Shown in pieces: positions 46,478 to 55,073 of a stretch of DNA of 64,000 nucleotides. The translations under genes were made by a program, and so were the position numbers. How positions within the stretch are numbered: the first letter of the stretch is position 1; each line of letters begins with the position of its first letter. The stretch lies in NCBI RefSeq assembly GCF_963675065.1, contig NZ_OY775906.1, positions 1,838,001-1,902,000 on the forward strand, given 5' to 3'. The notes beneath the pieces were generated by a model. The model worked only from the letters and a program-made list of their open reading frames with translations. It did no database searches and had not been told where the DNA came from. The stretch comes from an uncultured Draconibacterium sp. (GTDB lineage: Bacteria; Bacteroidota; Bacteroidia; Bacteroidales; Prolixibacteraceae).

Positions 46478-46543
46478 ATTCTACCTTTTTCAAAATTACC
46501 AATACATCGATTTAGAGGACCCCCGAAGGTTTTACTCCAAACC

Positions 46544-46585
46544 TTAAGTTCGAATTATTCCGAAAGGATTATAAATTGAACTTAA
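46544..46585 (+). promoter_or_regulatory. Operator-like inverted repeat upstream of the second fructokinase gene
   Basis: TTAAGTTC (46544-46551) and GAACTTAA (46578-46585) form a perfect 8-bp inverted repeat with AATT continuing imperfectly on the inner side. It lies 32-73 nt before the ATG at 46617, in the expected promoter zone. It could be a regulator site or a leader hairpin. Confidence 0.35.
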
Positions 46586-46616
46586 ATTATTATCTTGTTA
46601 CAAAAGAGATTTTAAA

Positions 46617-47510
46617 ATGAATATAACTACCCCGGAAATACTTTGTTTTGGTGAGGTTTTGTGGGATCGGCTTCCATCGGGAGCGAAACCCGGAGGTGCT
46701 CCTATGAATGTGGCTTTGCACCTCAATGCAATAGGCCTGAATGCCGCAATTGCCAGCTCGGTTGGTAACGACGATGCAGGGAAACAGCTCCTTGACTTTT
46801 TGCAAAATTCAGGGGTAGATACCTCATTGATTCAAACCGATGATACATTGCCAACCAGCGAAGTTCTGGTGCACCTTGATGAGAATAACAATGCCTCGTA
46901 CGAAATATGCGAACTGGTAGCCTGGGACAATATTCAGCTAACAAATGAGCTGGCTAATAAAGCACAAAACTCGGGTTTGATCATTTACGGTTCGTTGGCT
47001 GCACGCAAGCAAACTACACGCGAAACACTCTTAAAGTTACTCGATAACGATGCTGTAAAATTAATTGATGTAAACCTGCGCCAACCATACGACAAACAAG
47101 ATGTGCTTGAACTTCTGCTGGCTAAATCGGATATCGTGAAACTAAACGATGAAGAACTTCGTGTTTTTGCCGATCGGAACAGAATTGAAGGCAAAACAGA
47201 AGAAGAATTGATAAAATGGTTTGTGCAACATTACAAGATAGAAATGCTTTGTGTTACCAAAGGCGACAAAGGAGCGGCAATTTACTATGAAAACAAGTTA
47301 TACGAACACCCGGGATTTAAAGTTAACGCCATTGACACGGTTGGTGCCGGCGATGCTTTCCTTGCCGGTTTGGTAGCGGCATTCCTGCAGAAAAAATCGC
47401 CTGCTGAAGCTATTACATTTGGCTGCGCAACAGGAGCTTTTGTGGCATCGAAAGCAGGTGCAACACCGGAATACGACATGGATGAAATTCAGGCAATAAT
47501 CAATCAGTAA
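46617..47510 (+). CDS. PfkB-family fructokinase, second copy
   Basis: 297-residue sugar kinase with PfkB signatures GGAPMNVALHLNAIG and DTVGAGDAFLAGL (catalytic Asp246). It aligns without a gap to the kinase of the fructan operon (18970-19872) and is identical at 196 of 297 positions by hand count. Residues around the sugar site (N-terminal GEVLWDRLPSGAKPGGAP and LPTSEVLV) are shared. The variable stretch is mainly residues 131-140 and 181-230. It stands alone with its own upstream inverted repeat and terminator, so it is presumably regulated apart from the fructan genes. Fructose kinase activity is likely; a different physiological sugar is possible. Confidence 0.88.
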   Translation: MNITTPEILCFGEVLWDRLPSGAKPGGAPMNVALHLNAIGLNAAIASSVGNDDAGKQLLDFLQNSGVDTSLIQTDDTLPTSEVLVHLDENNNASYEICELVAWDNIQLTNELANKAQNSGLIIYGSLAARKQTTRETLLKLLDNDAVKLIDVNLRQPYDKQDVLELLLAKSDIVKLNDEELRVFADRNRIEGKTEEELIKWFVQHYKIEMLCVTKGDKGAAIYYENKLYEHPGFKVNAIDTVGAGDAFLAGLVAAFLQKKSPAEAITFGCATGAFVASKAGATPEYDMDEIQAIINQ

Positions 47511-47515
47511 AATGT

Positions 47516-47560
47516 AAAGGTGTTAAGTTTGGCCTAATCAGCTTCTATAAAAACACCTTT
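47516..47560 (+). terminator. Terminator-like hairpin after the second fructokinase
   Basis: AAAGGTGTT (47516-47524) pairs with AACACCTTT (47552-47560) across a 27-nt loop, starting 5 nt after the stop codon. The T-run is short, so it is a weak terminator. Confidence 0.5.
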
Positions 47561-47647
47561 TCTATCGATAAAAATACCGTGTTCTTCGATTATGTTCCTT
47601 CAATAGTGGATTCATAAATAACTTGTTGAGCACAAATAAAAATGTGG

Positions 47648-47671
47648 GGTATCGTATAAGTTGACGATACC
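47648..47671 (+). promoter_or_regulatory. Leader hairpin or operator upstream of the small secreted protein
   Basis: GGTATCGT (47648-47655) and ACGATACC (47664-47671) form a perfect 8-bp stem with an 8-nt loop, 38 nt before the ATG at 47710. No U-tract follows, so it is a candidate operator or a 5' UTR structure. Confidence 0.4.
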
Positions 47672-47709
47672 AACTACATACAGTTTAATAACTTAAAATT
47701 TCAAAAACG

Positions 47710-48084
47710 ATGAAAAAGATTTTATTTTCTTCTGTATTGGTATTTGCCTTTTTGTTGGGCATCAGCGCAACAGCAAGCGAAGGTATTACCGGAAAATGGG
47801 AAGCAACAATGGGGCCAGGCGGCGACATGGTGATCACTTTCAATTTTAAAGTGGACGGTGACAAACTCACCGGAACCGTTTCTACTCCGATGGGTGACCA
47901 GGAGATTAGTAATGGAAAAGTTGATGGGAAATCCATCTCATTCGAGACAGAAATGATGGACAGTGCCATTAAACATACCGGGAAACTGGACGGCGAAGTA
48001 ATTAAATTGAAAATAGAAATGCCGGAAGGCGGTCCTGGAGGCCCAGGCGGACCGAACGAAATAACATTAAAACGTGTGAAGTAA
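47710..48084 (+). CDS. Small secreted beta-rich protein of unknown function
   Basis: 124 residues with a signal peptide (cleavage near ATASE). The mature part begins EGITGKWEATMGPGGDMVIT and consists of regularly alternating strands (FNFKVDGDKLTGTVSTPMGD, ISNGKVDGKSISFETE, HTGKLDGEVIKLKI), as in small lipocalin-like eight-stranded barrels. A Gly-Pro-rich loop (GGPGGPGGPN) precedes the last strand. Similar short proteins occur scattered in Bacteroidetes sugar loci, but no function is known to me. It lies between strong hairpins (47648 and 48091), so it is probably a monocistronic transcript. Confidence 0.7.
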   Translation: MKKILFSSVLVFAFLLGISATASEGITGKWEATMGPGGDMVITFNFKVDGDKLTGTVSTPMGDQEISNGKVDGKSISFETEMMDSAIKHTGKLDGEVIKLKIEMPEGGPGGPGGPNEITLKRVK

Positions 48085-48090
48085 AAACAA

Positions 48091-48120
48091 AAAGGAGGTT
48101 GAAATCAACCTCCTTTTTTT
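48091..48120. terminator. Bidirectional terminator between the small secreted protein and mutarotase genes
   Basis: AAAGGAGGTTGA pairs with TCAACCTCCTTT (12 bp, 2-nt loop). A T-run follows on the plus strand and an A-run precedes it, so it can end both the plus-strand gene and the minus-strand arabinose operon. Confidence 0.85.
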
Positions 48121-48199
48121 TCGGTTCTTCCTGCCTGCTAAACAAATCAGAACCTTTAACTAACTATTAATTAACTTAAAACAAAAAATCCTTCATATC

Positions 48200-49321
48200 C
48201 TATTCTTCAACACCAAATTTGTAGATACAAACTGAATAGTACTCATCACCCGGATTTACAAGAACACTTGGAAATTCAGGCTTATTAGGACTATCAGGAA
48301 AGTGTTGTGTTTCTAAACAAAATGCACTTCTGAAATCGTATTTAATATCTTCTTTTCCGGCAAATCTTCCATTAATAAAGTTACCGCCGTAAAACTGAAT
48401 ACCCGGTTCGTTGGTGTATACTTCCATAACTCTTCCCGACTCCGGCTCAACAACTTTTGCAGCCAAAGCGCTTACATCGTTATTTGTATTTAGTACCCAG
48501 TTGTGATCGTATCCACCTCCAACTTTTAGCTGTGCGTTGTCAACTTCCAAACTGTCGGCAATAGCTCTTGGAGTAGTAAAATCAAATGGAGTTCCGGCAA
48601 CTGCGGCCAACTCTCCCGTTGGGATTAAACCACCATCAACAGGTGTATAATAATCGGCATTCAGGTACATCAAATGATCGTTGATCGAAGTTCTTCCACC
48701 ATCTTTTAAATTGAAATACGAGTGGTTGGTAAGATTCAATACCGTTTTTTTATCAGTAGTGGCAAAATATTCAATTTTTAACTCGTTTGCAGCAGTTAAC
48801 TGGTATTTTACTTTTACGTTTAAAGTACCCGGATAACCGGTTTCCATATCGGGCGAAACGAGACTAAAAACAACTTCTGTGTCGCTTAGCTGTTCTGCAT
48901 CCCAAACCTGGCGGTGGAAACCATTGGTTCCACCATGCAAATGATTCGCGCCGTCGTTTTTCTGCAATTGGTATTCAACGCTGTCAATCGAGAATTTAGC
49001 ACCGCCAATACGATTGCCGTAACGACCGATAACTGCTCCGTAAAAACTCTCCGGCTTTTCCACATAATCTTTACCCGAACCGTAACCGACAATTACATCT
49101 GCCAACTCGCCATTTTTGTCGGGAGTATACAAACTCACCACCCTTGCACCAAAATTAGTTAACTGACAAACAAGGCCGTTATCGTTTTTTAAGGTAAAAA
49201 GTTCAATAGTTTTTCCATTGTAATCAAACGCAAAATCTTCGCTTGATATACCCACTGTGGCTTCTTCCTGCGCACAGCCAAAAACCATTATAACTAAAGC
49301 TATAATTCCTAAGTACTTCAT
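48200..49321 (-). CDS. Aldose 1-epimerase (mutarotase) lipoprotein
   Basis: 373 residues, lipobox VFGC (Cys16), so predicted periplasmic or membrane-anchored rather than cytoplasmic. GalM family: VSLYTPDKNGELADVIVGYG, active-site region YFNLKDGG preceded by NLTNHS (His), VGGGYDHNW (second His), and C-terminal EPGIQFYGGNF with FCLETQHFPDSP carrying the catalytic Glu. It interconverts alpha and beta anomers of aldoses. As last gene of the arabinose operon, 24 nt after AraB, it probably acts on L-arabinose released outside the inner membrane before uptake. Confidence 0.9.
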   Translation of the reverse strand: MKYLGIIALVIMVFGCAQEEATVGISSEDFAFDYNGKTIELFTLKNDNGLVCQLTNFGARVVSLYTPDKNGELADVIVGYGSGKDYVEKPESFYGAVIGRYGNRIGGAKFSIDSVEYQLQKNDGANHLHGGTNGFHRQVWDAEQLSDTEVVFSLVSPDMETGYPGTLNVKVKYQLTAANELKIEYFATTDKKTVLNLTNHSYFNLKDGGRTSINDHLMYLNADYYTPVDGGLIPTGELAAVAGTPFDFTTPRAIADSLEVDNAQLKVGGGYDHNWVLNTNNDVSALAAKVVEPESGRVMEVYTNEPGIQFYGGNFINGRFAGKEDIKYDFRSAFCLETQHFPDSPNKPEFPSVLVNPGDEYYSVCIYKFGVEE

Positions 49322-49345
49322 TGGTTTTATTTATTTATTTGGTTA

Positions 49346-51013
49346 TTAATTCAAATCAAATTCAATAAACTTACCCAGCTTATTGTATTTCTCGTAAAGC
49401 TCTTTGTATTTCTCAACATTTTCAGGAATTGGATGGTATTCCATTTCAAATCCGCCACCCATTTTTGCCTGCGCTTCACCAAGGTTCTCGTATACACCGG
49501 CTGCAACTGCTGCTGCCATTGCAGTACCCAAAGCACAAGCCTGTTCCGAACGAGCCACTTTAATAGGCATGTCCAGTACATCGGCAACAATTTGCATTAC
49601 CAGTTTCGATTTTTTAGCTACACCACCCAATGCAATCACACCATCGATGCGGATTCCTTCAGAAATAAAGCGGTCGTTAATAGCTTTTGAACCAAAAGCA
49701 GTAGCTTCAACCAAAGCTCTGAAAATACGTGGTGCATCCGATCCCAGATTCAACCCGATAATCGCTCCTTTTAATGCCTGGTTGGCATCCGGAGTACGAC
49801 GACCGTTCATCCAGTCGAGAGCAACGATTCCACTTTCAGCGATTGGAATTTTTTCAGCTTCCTGGCTTAATTTCGCGATGATCTTACCTGAAGTTTCATC
49901 AATCAGCTTTTTCTTGGTAGCCTCATCAATCAAATCAGAGTCAGCCAAAATATTTTGCATTGGCCATTCCAGTAAACGACGGAACCAGGCGTAAATATCG
50001 CCAAATGCCGACTGGCCGGCTTCCAAACCTAACATTCCGGGAACGATCGATCCGTCGACCTGACCACAAATACCACTTACCAGTTTATCTCCCACTTCTT
50101 CAAGCGGCGCAATCAACATATCGCAGGTTGATGTACCCATAACTTTCGACAAGTGATAAGGCTCGATTTGAGCACCAACAGCACCAAGGTGAGCATCAAA
50201 AGCTCCTACCCCAATAACCACATTGGTTGAAAGGCCTAATTTCTTCGCCCACTCTTCACTCAATGTTCCTGCCGATACATCGCAGGTATATGTTTCTTTA
50301 AACAAACGGTCTTTTAATCCAGCTAACATTGGGTCAAGCTGAGTCAGGAATTCTTCTGATGGTAAACCACCAAAAGCTTCGTGCCACATAGCTTTATGCC
50401 CCGCTGCACAACGGCTTCTTTTTAATGTTTTTGGATTTGTATCTCCGGTAAGAACTGCCGGAATCCAGTCGCAATGCTCTACCCACGAGTAAGCTGCACG
50501 GTAAACACCTGCATCTTCGCGCGTAACATGCAATAACTTGGCCCAAAACCACTCTGACGAATAAATTCCACCTTCGTATTTAGTGAAATCGATATCCGAT
50601 TTTTTAGCCAATTCGTTAATTTCTGCCGCCTCTTTTACCGCAGTATGGTCTTTCCAAAGTACGAACATCGCATTTGGATTTTCTTCAAAACCCGGAGTTA
50701 ATGCCAGTGGAGTACCTTTTTCGTCAACAGCTACCGGAGTCGATCCGGTGGTATCAACAGAAATACCCACAACATTTTCGGCTACACCCGCAGGAGCTTG
50801 TTTCAGCGCCTCAACGATGGTGTATTCCAAACCTTCTAAATAATCTTTCGGATGCTGACGAAACTGGTTGTTTGGCGCATCACAATATTCTCCTTTTTTC
50901 CAACGCGGGTATTCAAACACCACGCTTGCCAGCTCCTCGCCGGTTTCTACGTTTACGATTAATGAACGAACCGAATCAGAACCATAATCCAGTCCAATTG
51001 TATATTTTGCCAT
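49346..51013 (-). CDS. araB: Ribulokinase AraB
   Basis: 555-residue FGGY-family sugar kinase that phosphorylates L-ribulose to L-ribulose 5-phosphate. AraB traits: N-terminal LDYGSDSVRSLIVNVETGEE (phosphate 1 motif), YCDAPNNQFRQHPKDYLEGL, GISVDTTGSTPVAVDEKG, SRCAAGHKAMWHEAFGGLPS, the HLGAVGA region and the ATP-binding GVIALGGVAKKSKL. Length matches characterised AraB proteins. Encoded between AraD and the mutarotase in the arabinose operon. The 87-nt gap to AraD is the largest within the operon but has no convincing terminator. Confidence 0.95.
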   Translation of the reverse strand: MAKYTIGLDYGSDSVRSLIVNVETGEELASVVFEYPRWKKGEYCDAPNNQFRQHPKDYLEGLEYTIVEALKQAPAGVAENVVGISVDTTGSTPVAVDEKGTPLALTPGFEENPNAMFVLWKDHTAVKEAAEINELAKKSDIDFTKYEGGIYSSEWFWAKLLHVTREDAGVYRAAYSWVEHCDWIPAVLTGDTNPKTLKRSRCAAGHKAMWHEAFGGLPSEEFLTQLDPMLAGLKDRLFKETYTCDVSAGTLSEEWAKKLGLSTNVVIGVGAFDAHLGAVGAQIEPYHLSKVMGTSTCDMLIAPLEEVGDKLVSGICGQVDGSIVPGMLGLEAGQSAFGDIYAWFRRLLEWPMQNILADSDLIDEATKKKLIDETSGKIIAKLSQEAEKIPIAESGIVALDWMNGRRTPDANQALKGAIIGLNLGSDAPRIFRALVEATAFGSKAINDRFISEGIRIDGVIALGGVAKKSKLVMQIVADVLDMPIKVARSEQACALGTAMAAAVAAGVYENLGEAQAKMGGGFEMEYHPIPENVEKYKELYEKYNKLGKFIEFDLN

Positions 51014-51100
51014 TTTCTTTGTTTAAAAAGGAGCAAAAGCCGGTGAAAAATTAACTTCTCCACCAACTTTTCGTCCTTGATTTTTTTAACTGATGGACAA

Positions 51101-51784
51101 TTACTGTCCGTAGTATGCATTTTTACCGTGCTTACGCAGGTAATGTTTATCTAATAAGAATTGATCGATCTCAGCTCCCGGAGTCAACTGCAATGCAGTG
51201 TGTGCCATTTTTGCCACTTCTTCCATAACTTTTGCGTTATGAACGGCATTGTGGGCACTTGTTCCCCACGAAAACGGACCGTGATTATTTACCAGAACTC
51301 CCGGAATTGCATCCGGATCAAGCCCCTCGAAAGTTTCCACAATTACGTTTCCAGTTTCCACTTCGTATGCCGTAGTTACTTCCTCTTCAGTAAGTTTACG
51401 TGTACATGGAATTGCACCGTAAAAATAATCGGCATGTGTTGTACCCAAAGCAGGAATGCTTCTTCCGGCTTGCGCCCAGCTGGTTGCCCAGGCCGAGTGC
51501 GTGTGTACAACTCCCGATATTCCTTCAAAAGCTTTATAAAGCACCAGGTGAGTTGCGGTATCGCTCGATGGTTTCAGGTTTCCTTCAACCACATTTCCTT
51601 CCATATCAACCACTACCATGTCGCTGGCTTTCATATCTTCATACGAAACACCGCTTGGCTTAATTACCACCAAACCTTTTTCGCGATCGATAGCACTCAC
51701 ATTTCCCCAGGTAAAAATTACCAGGTCGAGTTCTACCAGTTCCAGGTTCGCTTTAAAAACTTCTTCTTTTAACTGTTCAAGCAT
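51101..51784 (-). CDS. araD: L-ribulose-5-phosphate 4-epimerase AraD
   Basis: 227-residue class II aldolase/epimerase family enzyme converting L-ribulose 5-phosphate to D-xylulose 5-phosphate. Zn-binding and active-site motifs: GNVSAIDREKGLVVIKPSGV, SSDTATHLVLYKAF, VVHTHSAWATSWAQAG (His pair), GTTHADYFYGAIPC, and NNHGPFSWG (third His). Length is typical for AraD. It closes the arabinose pathway into the pentose phosphate pathway. Encoded 19 nt after the sodium symporter. Confidence 0.95.
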   Translation of the reverse strand: MLEQLKEEVFKANLELVELDLVIFTWGNVSAIDREKGLVVIKPSGVSYEDMKASDMVVVDMEGNVVEGNLKPSSDTATHLVLYKAFEGISGVVHTHSAWATSWAQAGRSIPALGTTHADYFYGAIPCTRKLTEEEVTTAYEVETGNVIVETFEGLDPDAIPGVLVNNHGPFSWGTSAHNAVHNAKVMEEVAKMAHTALQLTPGAEIDQFLLDKHYLRKHGKNAYYGQ

Positions 51785-51803
51785 AATTTATTCTTTTTTT
51801 ATT

Positions 51804-53483
51804 CTACCAGAAGTAGATGTAAAAAGCTACTGTTAATCCAAGAATCACCACAGTATGGAAAACATCCCAACCATTCCAGCTGGCGCGGGTAGCTGCTTTT
51901 TGCTCTGGAGTATTCGTTCCAAATACCAAGCCCTGAATTTTTTCTTTGCTCGGTGCTTCAGTAAGCATACTCACAACAGCAACTACTACCAGACATACAA
52001 GGAACATCCAACCACAGAAGAACAACCAGTTCATATCGAAAAACAAGCTTTTAAACAAGTTGTCGGCTGCCCCCTGAACATTCTCGTAATATACTTTAGC
52101 CCCCAAACGGGTAACACCAATTATAAATCCTGACATCAGTCCCCAGAATCCACCTTTGGCAGAAGCACGTTTCCATGTAATACCAAGCAGGAATGCTGCG
52201 GCAATACCAGGAGCCAGAACGGATTGTACGTCTTGTAAGTATTCGTAAAGCACATCGCCAATACTTCTCATAATCGGAATCCAAAGAATTCCCAGAACTA
52301 CGATTACAACAGTTGCAACCTGACCGATTTTTACCAGTTTTTTCTCGGGAGTTTCCGGTTTGAATCGTTTGTAGAAGTCGATGGTAAACAACATTGCAGA
52401 AGAGTTAAACAGCGAAGCCAGCGAACTCATCAAAGCAGCCAAAATACCACATACCACCAAACCTTTAATACCGGCAGGCAGCAGCTGGGCCACCAACGAT
52501 GGGAAAGCAGCATCGGCACTTGGCAATACATATAATTCACCGTTCAGCATTACATTTCCTTTGGCACTCATTGCATAAGCAATCATACCAGGAATAAGGA
52601 AAAGAAATACCGGTAATAATTTCAGGTAAGCGCCAAATATTGTACCTCTACGGGCATGTTTTTCGTTTTTACCCGAAAGTACCCTTTGTACAATAAACTG
52701 GTCGGTACACCAATACCAGAAACCAATTATACTGGAGCCGATTAAAGCTCCCAGCCATGGAAAATCGGCATCGCGGTTATCCCTTATCAGGTTAATCATA
52801 CTGTCGCCATATTCGTTAACCTGTGTAGCACCTGCAATTTCGAGTACCTGATCCCAGCCACCAACAGCTTTTAAACCAAGCACCACAATTACAAGCGATC
52901 CACCAAGCAGAATCGGAGTTTGAAGTACAGAGGTGTATAATACTGATTTCATACCTCCGAAAATGGTATAAACAGCGGTTAGCAACACCAGACCAATAGC
53001 TGAAATCCAGAAGAAATCAATTCCCCACATGGTTTCGATACCGAAAACCTGTTGGAATACCAATCCTCCGGCATAAACAGTTACGGCAACTTTAGTTAAC
53101 ACATAACTCACTAAAGAAATAAGTGATAGTACTGTTCTGGACTCGGGGTTATAGCGGCGCTCCAAAAATTCGGGCATGGTAAGTACCATACTTCGCGAAT
53201 AAAAAGGAACGAACACCCAACCGAGAATCAGAATCATCCATCCCTGAATTTCCCAGTGTGCCATTGCCATACCACTTGAGGCACCGGCACCGGCTAATCC
53301 AATAAGGTGTTCTGATCCGATATTTGAAGCAAAAATCGAGGCTCCAATGGCAATCCATGAAGCATCTCGTCCTGCCAGGAAATAGTCGCCTGAAGTTTCT
53401 TCTTTCTGACTTAAAACCCAAACGATAATTCCGATAAGTGCAACACCAAACAGGCCAATTACAATCCAATCTAATAATTCCAT
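51804..53483 (-). CDS. Sodium:solute symporter, probable L-arabinose importer
   Basis: 559-residue SSS-family permease with about 14 transmembrane helices. Family motifs: GDYFLAGRDASWIAIGASIFASNIGSEHLIGLAGAGAS near the N-terminus and FGGMKSVLYTSVLQTPILLGG in the middle, with WYWCTDQFIVQRVLSGKNEKHARRG following. It lies between araA (33 nt) and araD (19 nt), so L-arabinose is the inferred substrate. In Bacteroides arabinose operons a symporter occupies the same place. The closest general pattern is the SGLT-like sugar group. Confidence 0.9.
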   Translation of the reverse strand: MELLDWIVIGLFGVALIGIIVWVLSQKEETSGDYFLAGRDASWIAIGASIFASNIGSEHLIGLAGAGASSGMAMAHWEIQGWMILILGWVFVPFYSRSMVLTMPEFLERRYNPESRTVLSLISLVSYVLTKVAVTVYAGGLVFQQVFGIETMWGIDFFWISAIGLVLLTAVYTIFGGMKSVLYTSVLQTPILLGGSLVIVVLGLKAVGGWDQVLEIAGATQVNEYGDSMINLIRDNRDADFPWLGALIGSSIIGFWYWCTDQFIVQRVLSGKNEKHARRGTIFGAYLKLLPVFLFLIPGMIAYAMSAKGNVMLNGELYVLPSADAAFPSLVAQLLPAGIKGLVVCGILAALMSSLASLFNSSAMLFTIDFYKRFKPETPEKKLVKIGQVATVVIVVLGILWIPIMRSIGDVLYEYLQDVQSVLAPGIAAAFLLGITWKRASAKGGFWGLMSGFIIGVTRLGAKVYYENVQGAADNLFKSLFFDMNWLFFCGWMFLVCLVVVAVVSMLTEAPSKEKIQGLVFGTNTPEQKAATRASWNGWDVFHTVVILGLTVAFYIYFW

Positions 53484-53516
53484 AAAAGTTGATTTATTTT
53501 TTTGATTTAGTTTCTA

Positions 53517-55028
53517 TTATAATCCTTTGGCCAAATGATAGTAAAGATCGTTCCAGCGCAGTTCTTTCTTGAACTCCGAAATGGTTGTACCATTGTCGAT
53601 TAACACAAACTCTACGCCTGTCATTTCAGCAAAGTCTTCCATGTACTCTGTTGTTAAGTCGTACGAGAAGCTGGTGTGGTGCGTACCTCCGGCAAAAATC
53701 CATGCGGCAGCGCCTACTTCGAAGTTAGGTTGAGGAATCCAAAGTGCACTAGCAACCGGAAGTTTAGGCAATTCTTTTGAGTCGATGCAATCCACTGTAT
53801 TTACGATCATACGAAAACGGTCGCCCATGTCGACAACAGTTGCGGCAACACCAGGACCTGTTTTACTTGTAAATACCAAACGTGCAGGATCGTTTTTACC
53901 ACCAATTCCCAGTGGGTGAACTTCTAATTTTGGTTTATGATCGGCAATTAAAGGGCAAACCTCCAACATATGGGCTTGCAGAATCGCGCTCTTTTCGCCG
54001 TCGAAATTTAATGTATAATCTTCAAGGAATGAACATCCTTTGTACTCTGGAAGTTCCTGGCTCATGAACCACATCTGACGACACAAAGCCGCTGTTTTCC
54101 AGTCGCCTTCAGCACCAAAACCGTAACCATCGGCCATTAAACGCTGCGATGCCAAACCAGGTAATTGATCAACACCTTCCAAATCATCAAAGTTTGTAGT
54201 AAATGCTTTTGCACCTTTCTTTTCCAGGAAGCGACGTAAACCGATTTCGATGCGAGCAGCATGAACAACCTGCGCGCGGAATTCACCACCTTCTTTACAG
54301 TTGTCGGCAAGATCGTATTCCTCTTCGTAAACTTTTAACAACTCGGCAACATCTTCGTCAGATACCTTATCCTGAACTTTTACCAAATCACCAATCGGGC
54401 TGTAATCTACGTGGTATCCGAAAACTCTTTCCGCTTCAACTTTGTCGCCATCAGTTACAGCAACATTGTTCATTTGGTCGCCAAAACGGATAATCAACAT
54501 ATCGCGTGAATCGGCAAAAGCAGCAGCAACACGTGTCCAAACTGCTATCTTTTTAACTGTATTAGTATCTTGCCAGTGACCTACAACCACCTTGCGATTC
54601 ATGCGCATGCGAGCCATAATATGTCCGAATTCGCGATCGCCGTGTGCACTCTGGTTCAGGTTCATAAAGTCCATGTCGATGTCGTTCCATGGAATTTCTT
54701 TGTTGTACTGTGTATGCAAATGAAGAATTGGCTTACGAAGTTCCTGTAACCCGTGTATCCACATTTTTGCAGGCGAGAACGTGTGCATCCAGGTAATGAT
54801 ACCAATACAGTTATCATTACTGTTTGCATCTTTACAAATTCGGTGTATTTCTTTCGATCCGGTTCCTGTTGGTTTAACTACAACTTTTACCGGAATTTCG
54901 GTAGATGCATCAAATGCAGCAGCAATTTCTTTTGAATGCTCTGCAACTTGTTCCAATGTTTTAGGCCCGTAAAGGTGTTGGCTACCTGTTACAAACCATA
55001 CTTCCATTTCTTTTAATGTACTGCTCAT
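53517..55028 (-). CDS. araA: L-arabinose isomerase AraA
   Basis: 503-residue cytoplasmic isomerase converting L-arabinose to L-ribulose. AraA signatures: WFVTGSQHLYGPKTLEQVAEH at the N-terminus, CIGIITWMHTFSPAKMWIHGL, LHLHTQYNKEIPWNDIDMDF, and MNLNQSAHGDREFGHIMARM. DGYGFGAEGDWKTAALCRQM, with catalytic Glu, and GGTHHTSFSY with metal-binding His are also present. Length is that of the family. It is the second gene of the operon, starting 45 nt after the araR stop codon. This spacer contains two direct ACTTTT half-sites of the candidate AraR operator. Confidence 0.96.
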   Translation of the reverse strand: MSSTLKEMEVWFVTGSQHLYGPKTLEQVAEHSKEIAAAFDASTEIPVKVVVKPTGTGSKEIHRICKDANSNDNCIGIITWMHTFSPAKMWIHGLQELRKPILHLHTQYNKEIPWNDIDMDFMNLNQSAHGDREFGHIMARMRMNRKVVVGHWQDTNTVKKIAVWTRVAAAFADSRDMLIIRFGDQMNNVAVTDGDKVEAERVFGYHVDYSPIGDLVKVQDKVSDEDVAELLKVYEEEYDLADNCKEGGEFRAQVVHAARIEIGLRRFLEKKGAKAFTTNFDDLEGVDQLPGLASQRLMADGYGFGAEGDWKTAALCRQMWFMSQELPEYKGCSFLEDYTLNFDGEKSAILQAHMLEVCPLIADHKPKLEVHPLGIGGKNDPARLVFTSKTGPGVAATVVDMGDRFRMIVNTVDCIDSKELPKLPVASALWIPQPNFEVGAAAWIFAGGTHHTSFSYDLTTEYMEDFAEMTGVEFVLIDNGTTISEFKKELRWNDLYYHLAKGL

Positions 55029-55073
55029 ATTCTTTGATTCTATTTTAAATGTATATATTACTCTTAAATACTT

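Noticed and set aside
49404..49994. 196-codon plus-strand open frame
   Set aside because: Antisense to araB and without family features. Long antisense frames are common opposite highly expressed genes in this composition.
51161..51772. 203-codon plus-strand open frame
   Set aside because: It is exactly antisense to araD, with Cys/His/Phe-rich unlikely composition and no signal or motif. A shadow of the real gene.
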